From: Tetrastigma voinierianum
Lineage: Eukaryota; Streptophyta; Magnoliopsida; Vitales; Vitaceae
DNA: 64,000 nt
Direction: 5' to 3'
NCBI GenBank assembly: GCA_016808115.1
Contig: JAEQBH010003875.1
Span: forward strand, 248,001-312,000
Below the pieces are notes generated by a model. It made no database searches. It saw nothing but the letters and a program-made list of their open reading frames with translations, and was not told the origin of the DNA. Numbering within the stretch: position 1 is the stretch's first letter; every line of letters starts with the position of its first letter. This document shows, piece after piece, positions 12,060 through 23,366 of the stretch. A program made the translations under genes and the position numbers.

Positions 12060-12420
12060 CAAATGTCACGTATTCCATTCCGGCAATTAATAATTGCATT
12101 GGCGGTGTGAAAATGGTCTCCCCTAAAATGATTGGCACATGATTTGGTTCATTGGGGCTGGAGTGCGAGTGTCTAGAATTCTGAAATCTCTTGGATAGTA
12201 GAAATTGTCAATTTTTACAAGGACATCCTCAGCTATCCTTGGGGATTTTCAGCGATCTGTCGGCCAATGAGGTGTGATTGAGGTGGGTTTAAGCTCACTA
12301 AACCTAACTTCTTGCTATCTTGAAAATGGCATAAGATTCTGCGGCTCCATCCCAGCAATGCCTTTTCTGTACGATTCCATGATATTATGGTATTGTGGGA
12401 GAACCGAGTCCTTATATAGC
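12060..12420 (-). pseudogene. Retropepsin remnant of element A
   Basis: Read on the minus strand, 12200-12290 gives a decayed SLKIPKDSxGCPCKN-like block followed by a VKIDNFYYPRDFRILDT-like block, then an ILGETIF / ANAIINC-like stretch (about 12090-12150). These match the second half of Athila-type proteases (VKIPRG, VDxFxFPxDFVVLD, GRPFLATANAII). The first half is not readable. Inactive. Confidence 0.6.
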
Positions 12421-12779
12421 AGGGGTCTTGCTTTGGATTAGGGCACTGATATTTTCAGTGAGAAAGGCCTTCTTCTCAATGCCTAATCCTCTCTTTATGG
12501 TGCAGATCCTTTAAAAATTTTGCATAAAGCGGGTGCTTGCGTTTGATTTGATCAAGCGAGTGCAACCTTTACTTGCCTTAAGTTCGAGCATACACAGCAT
12601 TGGGGTTACCTCCTTTTCTTTCTCAATGCTTGTGGAAAGGGAGGTGGTATCGATATTTCATTGTGTCATCCTCTCTAGAAGAATATACTCGGGTTACATT
12701 TTCTCCTACTTTGGATTCTTGCCAGGCTTTGGCGAGGTTGATCAACCTCTTTCAACTTCTCAGGTGATTATGGACTTAA

Positions 12780-14090
12780 CCTCATCCATTCCGGCCTACC
12801 TCATGGATCCCCTTAGGATTTGGAAGTGTTTGGGATGGGAACCTCCCTCTTTCTTGTCCCTCTAGCAGCTTGTTAATGTTTGTAATTGAATACTGTAGGT
12901 CATCAAATTTTTTATTCAGTGTTTTCTCGACAGTATCAATTCTTTGTGCCAATTGCACATTGGTTCCATTTTGGTCATTAACAAAATTGCCCACCACCTT
13001 ACTCAAATTGAGTACAGCTTGTTCTACTGGAGAAGAGGATGGTGGTTGTTGTGACTGTGAGGAGGAACCAAACTGAGGCTTGGCTCCTGGTGGTACATAG
13101 CGGGGGGTTGGTCTCCAAGTACGAGTTAGGATGATTTCTCCCGATTGGGATTGTAAGTATTCCACTTATGGAGCATTTGGTTGTTGGGACTTGGGTGTCC
13201 TACGGTGTGTGCACATTCTGATCAAATCCTTCCGCTGCGGGGTCATGGAACGGTGTTCTATTGAGTTTGTCTTTGAGGATTGGAAGTTGTGCGGGGATTA
13301 GGTTGTGCGAGTGTTGTCGATCCTTTGCCTTCATTAAGTTGTTTTCCCTCCAGCTCCTCTACCTTTCTAGCTAGAGTTGATAACCTAGCCCTCATTTCCA
13401 TCTCATCATTCAGTGCATACATACCACCTCTTTGATTGACTGGTGGTTTCATCCTATCCGTTTCTCTAGGGTTAAGCTCATCCCAACCCTTAGAAGTTTC
13501 AGCCACGTAATTTAAAAAAATCCGCCCAGCTTCATCGGGATGTTTGCTTAAAAAGTCTCTCCCCCACACATGGTTTCTAAGGCGCCTCATGGCGGGAGAC
13601 CACCACCATAGAAGTGGTTCACTTGCATCCATGTGTCAAAGCCATTGGTGTGGTTATCTAGTGATGGTCTAAAAACTCTCAAACCTTGGTAAAACTCTCA
13701 CCTTCATGTTTTGCAAGGTATAAATTTGTCTTTTTCAAATTGTTTTGTCTTATGAGCACTAAAAAAACTTCTTAAGGAACTACGCGCGACTCAGCCCAAT
13801 TTCTTATGGTTCTGAGCCTCAATGAGTTGAGCCATATCTTGCCTTGTCCTTTAGAGTCAATGGAAATGCCTTTGCTTCAACAAATCATGTCCATCATACC
13901 TTCCTTGAAGGTAGTGCAAACCTCCTCAAATCCCTTATATGAGTGTATGGATTTTCATTTTCCATACCATGGTATGTGGGAAGTAAGGAATTTTAAATAT
14001 GAGAGGGCGAAGGAGATTTTTGTCGCCGGCGGAGGAATGATACGGGATGGGGGCTAACTCTAGGAGGGTGGATGTGATCCTCATGGATTA
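12780..14090 (-). pseudogene. Gag of element A (broken)
   Basis: From 5' to 3' on the minus strand: an AFPLTLKDKAR block (about 13800-13870; compare AFPFSLKDxAKxW in Gag of this group), GRDFLSKHPDEAGRIFLNYV with AETSKGWDELNPRE (13630-13460), an EMRARLSTLARKVEELEGKQ helix (about 13400-13340), and VEQAVLNLSKVVGNFVNDQN (about 13040-12960) ending GRFPSQTLPNPKGIHEVG (about 12840-12790). The last two blocks match those of element B almost word for word. Gag would form the particle and select element RNA. Confidence 0.82.
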
Positions 14091-14481
14091 CATATGCATT
14101 TAGTTCATAGGGGTTCTGGTTAGCTCTGTTGTTCCTCAGGTGTGGGATGGTATCGGTTGTGCACTAACCTCACTAGCTAGGTCGGGTTGTATACTAATCC
14201 TGTCGGCCCTACGAAGTGTCTCTATCCAACATTGCATGCCTGGGTTGTTACACAGTGTAGAAAACCCAACAATTAGAACCAACGAAGAGTGCTAAAGAAG
14301 AATTAAAACTAATCTAACAGAAAGAGTAAGAAATAGTGAGATGAAAAAAAGCGAAGTGAATCGGTGCGATTCTGCGTCAAGTGCTAGAAAGCGCGATTCT
14401 TTGTGATATCTAAGAGTAAAAGGCTACCTTCTTGTGATGTGGATCACAAGTACTCTTCAACACCATTAGTAGTCGGGGCAC

Positions 14482-14500
14482 CATCCCAGCAACGGCGTAG
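14482..14500 (-). other. Decayed primer binding site of element A
   Basis: The minus strand reads CTACGCCGTTGCTGGGATGG, which differs by a few bases from the tRNA-Asp-type site TGGCGCCGTTGCCGGGGA. It is adjacent to the inner end of the right LTR, confirming a minus-strand element with its 5' LTR on the right. Confidence 0.7.
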
Positions 14501-16284
14501 ACGGTCGTGCCACGGTAGGCTGAGCTACGTCAACAAATTTATATACCTAAGCTCCTGGCGCCGTAGTCAAGCTCTTTGCAGTATAGTGGTCCTAGGGTCG
14601 AACACAGGGATGGGTTTTCTTCATAAAATGGTTACATTAGGGCATGAAGGTAAGGCTTTCTATTTGGACTCTTTGGAATTCATTTAAAAGCAGGGAATGG
14701 TTTGAAAAACGAGGAAATTGTAAATGCGAAGTTAAAGGCGAAGTGTAATGAAGAAATTCACTTTGAAGATTTGAGTCACCAACTTGACAAGTTTAGGAAG
14801 ACGAAACACATGTCTGGTTTTATCCTCCTATGTGAGTCAACACGGGATGCGAGTTATGGCCCACTTTTTGTTTAAAACCTAACATTCCTTTATCATTTTT
14901 AGAGGCTCGTAAGATCTAAGAATCCGCAGTGCATCTCTCACCAGAACCTTTGAACCTAAAGCATGGAGAGTATTGACCTAGGCTGGTAAAGACCATCTAA
15001 GAATCTGGTGCATCTCTCTACTAGAACTACTTTGAACCCTAAAACATGGAGTATTGGCCCCGAAACAATAAAGTCAATGTTATTTAACTTAATTTGAAGA
15101 ACCCTAACATGTGAATATTACCTCATAGGCAAGTAAGGACCATCTGAAACCCTGATTACTGTCACTAAACACTTTGGATCTAAAGCATGGAGAGTATTGT
15201 GGACAATAACATCCCATGTTATGCGAGTTTTGAAGATAGGGGCCATAATTACACTACCCGTAGCTTTTAGTACATGAGGGCTGACATGCTTAAGCCCCAC
15301 TTGCCAAGCTAACTTCCTTCCTCTTCAAAGGAAACAGCAACATCTCTTGAGTTGTCATCCTCAAGAGTGTGTTTTACAGCTTGGCCGAGAAGAAGTGAAA
15401 GAAAGAGAAAAAGAAGAAAGAGAATAAAAGCAAAACTTAAATAAAACAATTTTATTTACAAAAGCGATAAGTAAAGAAAACTTACAAATCACCAAAAAAC
15501 TTGTCTTTCTTCCTCTCCACCTCCTCTTCTTATTACAAAACATGAGAGTGTTATGGGGACTCCTCCAAGGTATATACCAAAAACCTAATAACTAAGCTAA
15601 GTTATAGGATAGAGTAATTCACCAAGTTTGAAGCGGTTACATTAGTACAAAGCATGGCAGGCATGCATTTTTCGCCTACAAAGGAGGAATTTCGCTAATT
15701 AGCGAAATTGGCAGTAGTTAATTTGTGTCTTACTTGAAATTGGCAAAGTGAAATTGGCAATGTTGTGTAATTTGGCAAGGTTGCGCTTCAATTTAAGCTA
15801 GCTAACGAAGCTATTAAGCTGCGAAGTGTCAATGAAGCGAATTTACCATAGTGCACGATCTTGAGTTGGCCCCAGCAATTTATAATGTCTTGAATTATGG
15901 CTTGTTTGCGAGCAGATTTGCGAAGTCGCTAAGTGCGAATTGATTAGCGACAGTTCGCGAAATTGCCTGTTTTTGCGTTACGCATTCCTCTCGTCATGTC
16001 TTCAAGCGCATCTCATTTCTTCCACTTTTCCTTTGTTTTCCATTGATTTTGGGCTTGTTGATGAGTGAGACTAAAATTCCAACCTCATGATCGATCATTT
16101 GCATTGAGGTTGAAGTTCAAATGTATAAAAGTCTACAAAACAACCAAAAACACCCTCAAATTGGCATAAGTGTTACTAAGGTAACATAGGCATGATTGGT
16201 TTTATATGACATGATTAATGATCAAAAAGTACTCAAAACCTATCTAATATAGGGTTCAAAATTGCACTTTTTGAGCACTAATCA
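14501..16284 (-). repeat. 5' LTR of element A
   Basis: About 1.78 kb; homologous over its whole length to 6338-8119, and in inverted orientation to the LTRs of element B. The outer end is ACTAATCA at 16277-16284, followed by the target duplication GTTGT. Inverted TTAGCGAAA/TTTCGCTAA-type motifs lie at about 15680-15970. The inner left border is set to within a few bases by the primer site. Confidence 0.87.
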
Positions 16285-16555
16285 GTTGTATGCTAAGCTT
16301 AGCAAACATGATTTTTGGCTAAAGGAAGTTTCATTCCTAGGTCATATTGTGTCTGCTGAGGGTATAAGAGTTGGCCCTGCTAAGTTTGAAGCTGTGGTGA
16401 ATTGGAAACCACCCCAAAGTGTTACCGAAGTGAGAAGTTTCTTGGACCTAGCAGAATATTATAGAAGATTTGTGAAGGGATTCTCTGTCATAGCTTCTCC
16501 ACTCACTAAATTACTCAAGAAAGAATCGAGTTTGAGTGGACAGATAAATATTAAG
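16285..16555 (+). pseudogene. T1 reverse transcriptase end and RNase H start
   Basis: Starts QLYAKLSKHDFWLKEVSFLG, then HIVSAEGIRVGPAKFEAVVN, RSFLDLAEYYRRFVKGFSVI and SPLTKLLKKE, the RT thumb and connection of Ty3/gypsy elements. This is the direct continuation of the RT that breaks at 6337, so the 9.9 kb between them is an insertion. A one-base shift near 16545 leads to FEWTDK, after which the solo LTR begins. Confidence 0.9.
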
Positions 16556-19225
16556 ATTATACTTGCTTGAAAAATACCTAGAATTTTTATAATATTTTAT
16601 TATATTCGGGTATGAATTGAGCCAAACTTGGGTTTTAGGGAAAATTGATAAATTGATAAAATATGAAATGTAAATTGAATTAATGAGCATATGATTTAAT
16701 ATTATATGCTAAAATGGAAAAATTGATCGAACGAGAAATAACCCAGTAAAAATAGCAGAATGTGGAAAATTGTAAAATGAGGACCTAAGGGTCAGTTGTT
16801 ATAAAGAATAAAATGTCTAAGTGAATTTATGATAAATGAATGGCCAAAGTGGAATTATAGGAGACTTAAATGAAATAATAGTTTTGAGCCAAACATGGCC
16901 TTAAGAGAGAATAAGTGACTTAGGGCCGAAGGGTGGAAAATGAGGAAAGTATAATAAGTGTGTAGACGAACAAGGCCTTACACTTAAAGGAAGTTATAAA
17001 GGCAAAATGTAGTCTTGGGGCTCATATGAGCAAATCACGTTTTGGAGAAGGAGAGAGGAAAAAAGGGGAAGAAGAAAGCTAGAGACGAGAGAAGAATCAA
17101 GCTTTGGTGTGATCCTTCCCCACTTCTTGCTCTAAGAGATCGAGCTCAATAACTTGGAAGAGAAGATTTGAAGAGATTTAAGGTAATAAATCAAACCCTA
17201 ATTTCATCCTATTTGCTTTGGATTTTGGGGAAAAGCCCTAACTTGAAAGAAAAGGGTTTTTATTGATTCTAAACCACATTTGGAGTTGTTTTGAGTCGAT
17301 TCCATGGTGGATTTTTTATATGGACGAATTAGAGAAGGTTTGTGGAAGAAAAATGAGTGAGAAATGAAAAATCCCGCATTTTCTAGGCAAAAACCCGTAG
17401 GTGGTACCGGTACCAGTTGAGTGGTATCGGTATTGCATGATGCGATGGGCAGTGATACGGTACCACTCAAGCGGTGTTTGGCGGATGGATGTGTTTGGTT
17501 GCGGGATGCCCGATGAAGATGATGCAGTGCCGACATAACAATATTGTTTTTATATTTTGGATTAAGTCCCGTATTCATGCACCGATTGTTAGGGACCCTA
17601 AGAAATGATTAATGGGGGTTCAAATAAGGGTAGAACTGAAAGTGAAAACGTCACAGTACCTCGCCGCCTTAGGCGAGCGAGTTAGATCTTGACAGGACAG
17701 TGTGTAGCTTGAAGACCTTTAAAAGAAATAAACTTGTAATTCACTAAAAATTGTTGAAGAATTAATTATCCACTAAGAGTGGCGTGATGGTTATTGATTA
17801 GGGACGGGTGATGATCGCCTAACCCAGGTTCGATATCGAAGAGAAGGAAGCTAGATCCGACAGCTTTGATTTGTTCTCTGACTCTATTCTTATTTCAAGT
17901 ATTTTGGTAGTTTACCAAGTAACCATGAAATGAGTACATGAATGAGTATATAAAATGAGTACATGAATGAGTATATGAAATGAGCACATGAATGAAGTAT
18001 ATAAGAAATAGTGCGTGGAATGAGTATGTAGTAAGTACATAGATTGAGTATATCTTTGAAAAGATAATACGGAGTGAATATGGAATTGAAATGTGATATT
18101 TGAAAGCGAGCGAATGTGAATGATGATAGAATGAGTTCATCAAAGCGGAATCCGTCATAAATGAATTGAATGATATATCGAATGAGCGCGACGGGATGCA
18201 CCAATCGGTATCCGTCCGCGAGAGGCACCTCCAGTATCGATGTCAGCAGCGGGATGCACTAATCGGCATCAGTCATGATCAGCGTATAGCATTGAAGAAA
18301 TATCACTTAGCGGGATCGCAATCGGCATCCGTCATGATGGCGATGGCATTTAGTGATACCACATGTCGGGGGTGCACCAGCGGCATACGTCATGATGGGA
18401 GGCCGAATTGTTAAATGTCTGAAGCACATTCGCAGAGATGATAATAAGTGAGTTCATCAAGCGGAATCGTGCGGAAATGTGAATTGAATAGTCAAGGTGA
18501 AATAACCAACATTGACGAGTGTAAATGGGATTTTTATGTATATGCTTAAATCTCATAAATTGAATTGTGAAATGAATTGTTGCATTGAAAATGCATGTTG
18601 TGATATAGTAAATGATTTGGAAATTGAAAGCATGCGGAAAGGAATAGCATGAGTATATGTTGATACTCTTCGGCATGGTTTCATGTTAGTAAATACAGTT
18701 AAATTGAATATTGAAATATAGTTGTATAAAACCACTAAGCACTTAAATGCTTAGCGTGGATTACATCTATGCGCTTGAGTTGAGTGAACGGAAGGAAGAC
18801 AAGATCGTGAGCCTTGAGAGTCATAGAGAATGCAGCGTATAAGTATATAGTGTTGCATATCATCTCTTGCATAGAACATTTTTGTAAACAAAGGGTTAAA
18901 AACTACGAGAAACTTGATTTGTATATCTTTTGAAAGGGCATAGAATGCCTTCTTTGTAATTACATTTTTGTGAAATGTGAATGTTGTGGGCCTACCATTT
19001 GAAAATGCTTCGCGCAAATCGAAGCCTAAAGAGAAATAACATAAAGAAAATCAGATAAGATAATTGAAAGCGTCCCGAGATGTAGGACTCAGTTGAATCC
19101 ATAACCCGGAGTCGGCGAGGATTAGTGTGACACTTTTGAAAAGAAAATATAATAAAATGTAAAAATAAAATTAGCGTCCCGGGTTTTGGTTGGACGCCCG
19201 ATTAGATTGAGGGCTGGACTGGGAA
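16556..19225 (+). repeat. Solo LTR (T2 family) inside T1 RNase H
   Basis: About 2.67 kb, homologous in inverted orientation to the LTRs of T2 (20330-21881 plus 30986-31695, and 46980-49178). Shared blocks include CTAGAATTTTTATAAT near the start, ATGAATTGAGCCAAACTTGG, and the AAATCAAACCCTAATTT block. T1 RNase H resumes directly after it with no internal element sequence, so it is a solo LTR left by LTR-LTR recombination. Ends are worn and no clear target duplication is visible; borders are good to about 20 bases. It holds palindromes at 17402-17415, minisatellites at 17930-18410 and a stem-loop at 18735-18754. Confidence 0.78.
17930..18410 (+). repeat. Two minisatellites inside the solo LTR
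   Basis: About 17930-18055 repeats a unit of roughly 22 bases of the form GAGTACATGAATGAGTATAT. About 18140-18410 holds four copies of a roughly 60-base unit with the core GCGGGATGCACCAATCGGCA followed by TCCGTCATGAT, at about 18189, 18249, 18310 and 18366. The second array corresponds to the GGTGGATCC..GTCAT repeats of the T2 LTRs near 20995-21240 and 47600-47860. Confidence 0.7.
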
Positions 19226-19235
19226 TTCGCTACGA

Positions 19236-19640
19236 AAAGATAGTTTTGAGCAATTGAAGGAAATGTTTGGTTGAGCTTTTCGTGATCTGATCTACCCAGA
19301 GTAAAAGTATCTTTCAGTATAGTGATGCTTTAAGAATTGGTTTGGGTTGTGTGTTAATGCAAGATGGTGGTAAATTATAGCATATGCATCGAGCGGGTTA
19401 AAACCACATAGTGAAATTATCCTACATGATTTGAGGTGGTGAGGTAGTATTTGTAGCTGAAGATATGGCGACACTATATATGGTGAAAAAATGCGGGAAT
19501 TTATCTGGTCCTTAAAAGTCACCGAGTATTTGTTAGCAACGAGGAAGAACTGAATTTGAGATGGAGTGATTTAAGTTGTTAAGATTATGATTATAATAGA
19601 CTACCACCCGGAAAAGCTATCACGTATGAATGCCTTAAAT
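19236..19640 (+). pseudogene. RNase H of T1 (broken)
   Basis: In shifting frames: SFEQLKEMLV, then YSDALRIGLGCVLMQDGGKL (catalytic region; YSDASxxGLGCVLMQ expected), a AGXNHIVKLSY-like block, GGEVVFVAEDMATLYMVKK (compare AVVFALKxWRHYLYGEK), and the YHPGKANxxADALSR region as TTTRKSYHV. This is the continuation of the piece that ends at 16555. Multiple stops. Confidence 0.78.
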
Positions 19641-19750
19641 AGAAAAGGCAATGGGCTTTTATTATCTGAGTGCAATGAATGGAGGCAAAGTATATAGTGG
19701 GCTATATTGGCAATTACAAGTGTAGCACAGCACAAAACAAATGATTATAG

Positions 19751-20330
19751 ATGCTTGAGAAAAATGATGAAGAATCACAGAAAGTGCAAATTAATTCGAG
19801 AGATGGTGATAAGATTGATTTTTCAGTAAAAGAAGATGGAAGTTTGTATTTTCATAATAGATTATGTGTGCTAGTTATTGACAAAGCTGAAAAAAATTGC
19901 TATATAGAAATTCATAATCGATATTTACCATGCATCTTTGGAGAAACAAGGAATGTACTAGGATTTGAAATAGTATTATTGGTGGAAGACGAAAGGATGT
20001 GGCTGATATGTGTCCCAAATGTTGACGTGTCGACAAGTAAAAGGTGAACATCAAGTACCATTCGGTATGTTAAATAAGTGGGACAATATTGCTATAGATT
20101 TTGTGTCTGATCTTCCTCTTACGCAAAGGAAGCATGATTTTGTATGGGTGATAGTTGATAGGCTCACAAAGTCGGCCAATTTTATACCGGTCAGGATTGA
20201 CTATTCTATGGATGACTGTGGGCTATGTGGATGGTGTGCGATTGCATGGTGTGTCGTTTGTCTTGTGTCAGATGAGATCCGCAGATTAACATAGAGGTTT
20301 GGAAGAGAATTTCTGATTAGCCTTGGAACG
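19751..20330 (+). pseudogene. Integrase of T1, N-terminal and core part
   Basis: 19751-20047 reads DFSVKEDGSLYFHNRLCVLV, then a decayed HHCC zinc-binding region. 20010-20294 reads CRQVKGEHQVPFGML, WDNIAIDFVSDLPLTQRKHD (first catalytic Asp within AIDFVSDLP), WVIVDRLTKSANFIPVRIDY, and the second Asp as VSDEIRR. The reading stops near SLGT at about 20330, where the LTR of T2 starts. The stretch 19640-19750 is a non-readable link. Inactive. Confidence 0.87.
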
Positions 20331-20809
20331 CACCCTTCTCGGTCGACCTAATTGGCGGATCCGAACCGGTTCTGGGATGCTCGTTTAATTCTTTTAATTT
20401 AATTTTTATTTATTATTATTTTTAAAGTGTGCGACCGAATCCTATTAGCGAATGGCGGATCGAACTGAGCAGATTTGCAGAGCAAGTTTTCATTTATCTT
20501 ATCAAAACATTTTATTTATGTCATTTCGTTTTGGAGTTTTCAATTACGTAGAAGCTATTTCAAAAGGTAGGCCCATAAACATTTACTTTTATACAATACG
20601 TTACAAAATGGCATACCATACCTTTACGTAATGATATACAAAATACTATTTCAGAGATTAACTCTTTTGTTCACAAAATATCACATGTTCAAAAGAAATG
20701 ATATCCATATGACGGGGTATATACTTATACACCGCAACTTTCTCTATGACTTTACGCTTCTTGATCTTGCCTTCTTTCTTGTTTACTCTTAACTTGCGCA
20801 TACTACTCG

Positions 20810-20829
20810 CTAAGCATTTTCATGCTTAG
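20810..20829 (-). other. Stem-loop in the T2 3' LTR
   Basis: CTAAGCAT-TTTC-ATGCTTAG, an 8-base perfect stem. Like-shaped hairpins occur in the solo LTR at 18735-18754, the T1 LTR at 51984-52001 and the solo LTR at 58438-58457. A role in RNA 3' end formation is an inference only. Confidence 0.75.
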
Positions 20830-21343
20830 TAGTTCTATACAGTTCTCTATTCCATTTCAATTCAATACGAATCATGCATTTATCAAAATAATGCATTTAT
20901 ACAATGTCTATGTGTAACGTAAAAGATACTTATACAAATACACTTTTTAATATCATTTTTCCCTTTTCAGTTTACGATTTCACATATGACTATAGAGTCA
21001 ACATTCATGACAGATTCGATTGGTAGATCCTGTTCTGTTGTCGTTCCGATAGTAATGTGATTTCACATTCAATATTCTGATCTCACATTGGACTATAGAA
21101 ATTAACATTCTATGAATTCAGTTGGTGGATCCGCCACATTTGTCATTGTGTGTGTAGTTTCACATTAAAACAAAAATACGGTTACCTTCATGGCCAATTC
21201 AATTAGTGAATCCTGTCATGTTGGTCATTCAATAATACATTTCAAATCAATTTACTCACATGCGATAAATTCATTTATAGTTCAAATACTGCGATAGCAT
21301 GCGAGATATTTGACAAACATTTTGAATACTATTAATTCAAATA

Positions 21344-21348
<5 letters not shown>

Positions 21349-21375
<27 letters not shown>
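21349..21375. repeat. TA microsatellite in the T2 LTR
   Basis: An uninterrupted TA run. The other T2 LTR has a TA run at the homologous place (47964-47990), so it predates the insertion of T2 and is part of the LTR. Confidence 0.9.
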
Positions 21376-21377
<2 letters not shown>

Positions 21378-21881
21378 CCGCAAATAGAACGAAGTAAATT
21401 GAATCACAAGAACAAACCAATTTATCGATCCCTTGTCTCTTTGATACCGGAGTCCTAGGTGGTTGTCGTCTTCACCACACTTTTTAGTCAAATACAATTT
21501 CACTCTTAGTGGTTGAACAATTAGTCGTACTAAAAGCGAATATCGCTTCATTTGAAATGTAGTGCGATGCGTTTTCATTTAGTTGTATCCTTATTTGAAT
21601 CCCCATTAGTCATTTATTAAAGTTCCTATACTATCACGATTAATGCAATCTGAGGTGTTCGAGCAAAAACTCCAAAAAATTTCATTGTGAATGAAGTAGC
21701 TATCTTGCGGTGTAGGCTAAACACGGCGTGGCTTTTATACTTCTCGACTTACCAGCCGTGGTGGTGTCACGCCTTGGTGTAGGTCTGACTGGCGTGGGTT
21801 CCCTATGCTGCGGTGTAGGAGCCCGATAATGCCTAGATTTTCCAGTTTTTTCACTTTTGCGATTTTTCTCTGAAATCACCC

Positions 21882-23342
21882 TGATTAGTGCCCAAAAAGT
21901 GCTATTTTGAGCCCTATTCAAGATAGGTTTTGAGTGCTTTGTGCACACTAATCATATGAATTAAGCCAATTGTCATGTGCATGTCCACTTAGCGCTTGAT
22001 TTGTTTCGAGATAGTTTTGGATAGTTTTGCGGGCCTTGGAACAGGTCGACAACTTGGCTTCTTATTAGTCTTTGAGATGCGAGAATCTCGATAATTTCAC
22101 CAATTTGAGGCGATGAAATGTCAAGATGGGTTGAAGAATTGAAGCAAAGTGATGAATAAAAAGTGCGAGGAAGTGATGCGGTATACTTGAGCAATCGAGT
22201 TTTCGCTATGATTGCGAAAATTCGGCTGGGGTGGTGCAATCATAAATTCCAATAAGCTAAGCGAGAAATTTCGCTAACTAAGCGAAAATTGCGTTCATAA
22301 CGAATTTCTCATTTCGCTATCTCTTGTAAATTTCACTAGGCTGAAATTTCGCTAGCATAGCGAAGTACCTTCTGATTTGCCATGAAAAATTTATCCTTTG
22401 TGTTTTTGATGTTTTTGGTTAACGACCGTTTTGATAATTACCATTTGTCCTATTGGCAATTTCCATATTTTAGGCAATTTTGTCATTTCACACCATGGGT
22501 TAATATATAAGCCCCTACAACATGACTAGCACCGTGTCTGATTTTCCCTTATTTTCATTTTAGGTTTATTTTGTCTCTTATCTCCTCTCTCTGTTTTCTC
22601 GGCTGCCAAACACCCCCTTTGAGGATGACAACTCAAGGGATGCTTGGCTAAGCCTCACTCAGCCTTGAGGAGGTTGCTAGCTTTGGTTTTGGGGCTCTTT
22701 GCGATTGTCTCTTGCTTTAAAGCAAATGCAGTCTTGCATTTTATTGTTCCATACTTTCCAAACTAGGGTTTAATGCTATTTAATGTCTTTCCTTTGATTA
22801 ATACTTTGCATCTTTGAGTTCCATGCATTCTTAATGGTAGATGCACTAATATTCTTTAGATGTCATTTACAGGAGCCATGGAAATGAGGTTAAATGCTAG
22901 GGTTTCAAACTGAATGGGACTTTGAATGCTTAATCGTGGTTTAGCTCAAATAGGAGTGGTTCTAGGGTTAAGTTTATAGATAAACAAAGATCCGGTTTGG
23001 GCTGACTATATGTTGTTGCCTAATGCGAGAAATAACCAGGGACACTGTAATCCACAATGTTATCATCTCTTTAGTGACCCCAGGCCTTGAGGTTACCATT
23101 TCACACTCCTTTAAAGTTATTCGGCTATCCGATTGATCAGCAACTCCTGTTTTTAACCAAATCAAAGTCTAACAAAAGTCTCACCATTTTCAACCATTGA
23201 TCACCGAATCATTCGTGGGATGAAAACCCATCCCGTGTTAGGCCTAGACATTTATCTTTGCGGTAAGCTTGACTACGGCGGTAGGAGGAGTGATATGGAA
23301 ACAAATATTGTTGATTAGGATCACCCTACGTGGCACAGTCCA
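21882..23342 (+). repeat. 5' LTR of element B
   Basis: 1.46 kb, from TGATTAGTGCCC to about GGCACAGTCCA; partner of 29475-30985. U3 contains the motif cluster of TTTCGCTA and TAGCGAAA repeats at about 22245-22375. The TATA box is at 22504-22510, followed by a conserved CCCCTTTGAGGATGACAACT block at about 22615. The inner end carries small changes relative to the expected GGCACGAATCA end. Confidence 0.9.
22504..22510 (+). promoter_or_regulatory. TATA box of element B 5' LTR
   Basis: TATATAA followed by GCCCCTACAA. The other LTR has TATATAGCCCCTACAA at the same place (30153 onward), and the LTR of element A has TATAAATACCCC at the equivalent position on its sense strand. Conservation in position supports a core promoter at the U3/R border. 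Confidence 0.65.
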
Positions 23343-23344
23343 AA

Positions 23345-23366
23345 TGGCGGATTCTTAGGGGATGGT
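23345..23366 (+). other. Decayed primer binding site of element B
   Basis: Reads TGGCGGATTCTTAGGGGATG two bases after the LTR end, compared with the tRNA-Asp-type TGGCGCCGTTGCCGGGGA. The flanking GGGGATGGTGCC matches element A, which supports a shared origin of the primer site. Confidence 0.65.

Larger units (their letters stand above)
6338..16284 (-). mobile_element. Non-autonomous Athila-related element A (gag-PR-ORF3)
   Basis: A 9.95-kb minus-strand element with two LTRs of about 1.78 kb (6338-8119 and 14501-16284), ends TGATT..AATCA, and a perfect 5-bp target duplication GTTGT at 6333-6337 and 16285-16289. From the 5' end it has a decayed tRNA-Asp-type primer site, gag, retropepsin, a GC-rich third ORF, a long non-coding tail with a purine tract, and a PPT. 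No RT, RNase H or integrase motif is found between protease and third ORF. This layout matches LTR elements with gag but without pol (TR-GAG type). It is the same family as element B. Confidence 0.88.
20330..21881 (-). repeat. 3' LTR of T2, distal part
   Basis: The distal piece of the LTR; the proximal piece is 30986-31695 on the other side of element B. Homologous to 46980-48480, for example the CCCATAAACATTTAC, CATATGACTATAGAGTCAAC and GGAGCCCGATAATGCC blocks. It carries a stem-loop CTAAGCAT-TTTC-ATGCTTAG at 20810-20829, repeats around AATGTGATTTCACATT at 20995-21240, and a TA run at 21349-21375. The last 5 bases, CACCC, are the target duplication of element B. The left border is good to about 20 bases. 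Confidence 0.82.

Noticed and set aside
17890..18228. Minus-strand hydrophobic frame resembling a membrane protein
   Set aside because: It is the translation of the ATGAATGAGTATAT minisatellite in the solo LTR.
5231..20330. Three unrelated gypsy fragments
   Set aside because: The pieces at 5231-6337, 16285-16555 and 19236-20330 are collinear and complementary with no domain repeated, so one interrupted element explains them better.
21349..21375. TA run as an origin or regulatory element
   Set aside because: A simple microsatellite kept at the homologous site of the other T2 LTR; nothing points to a function.
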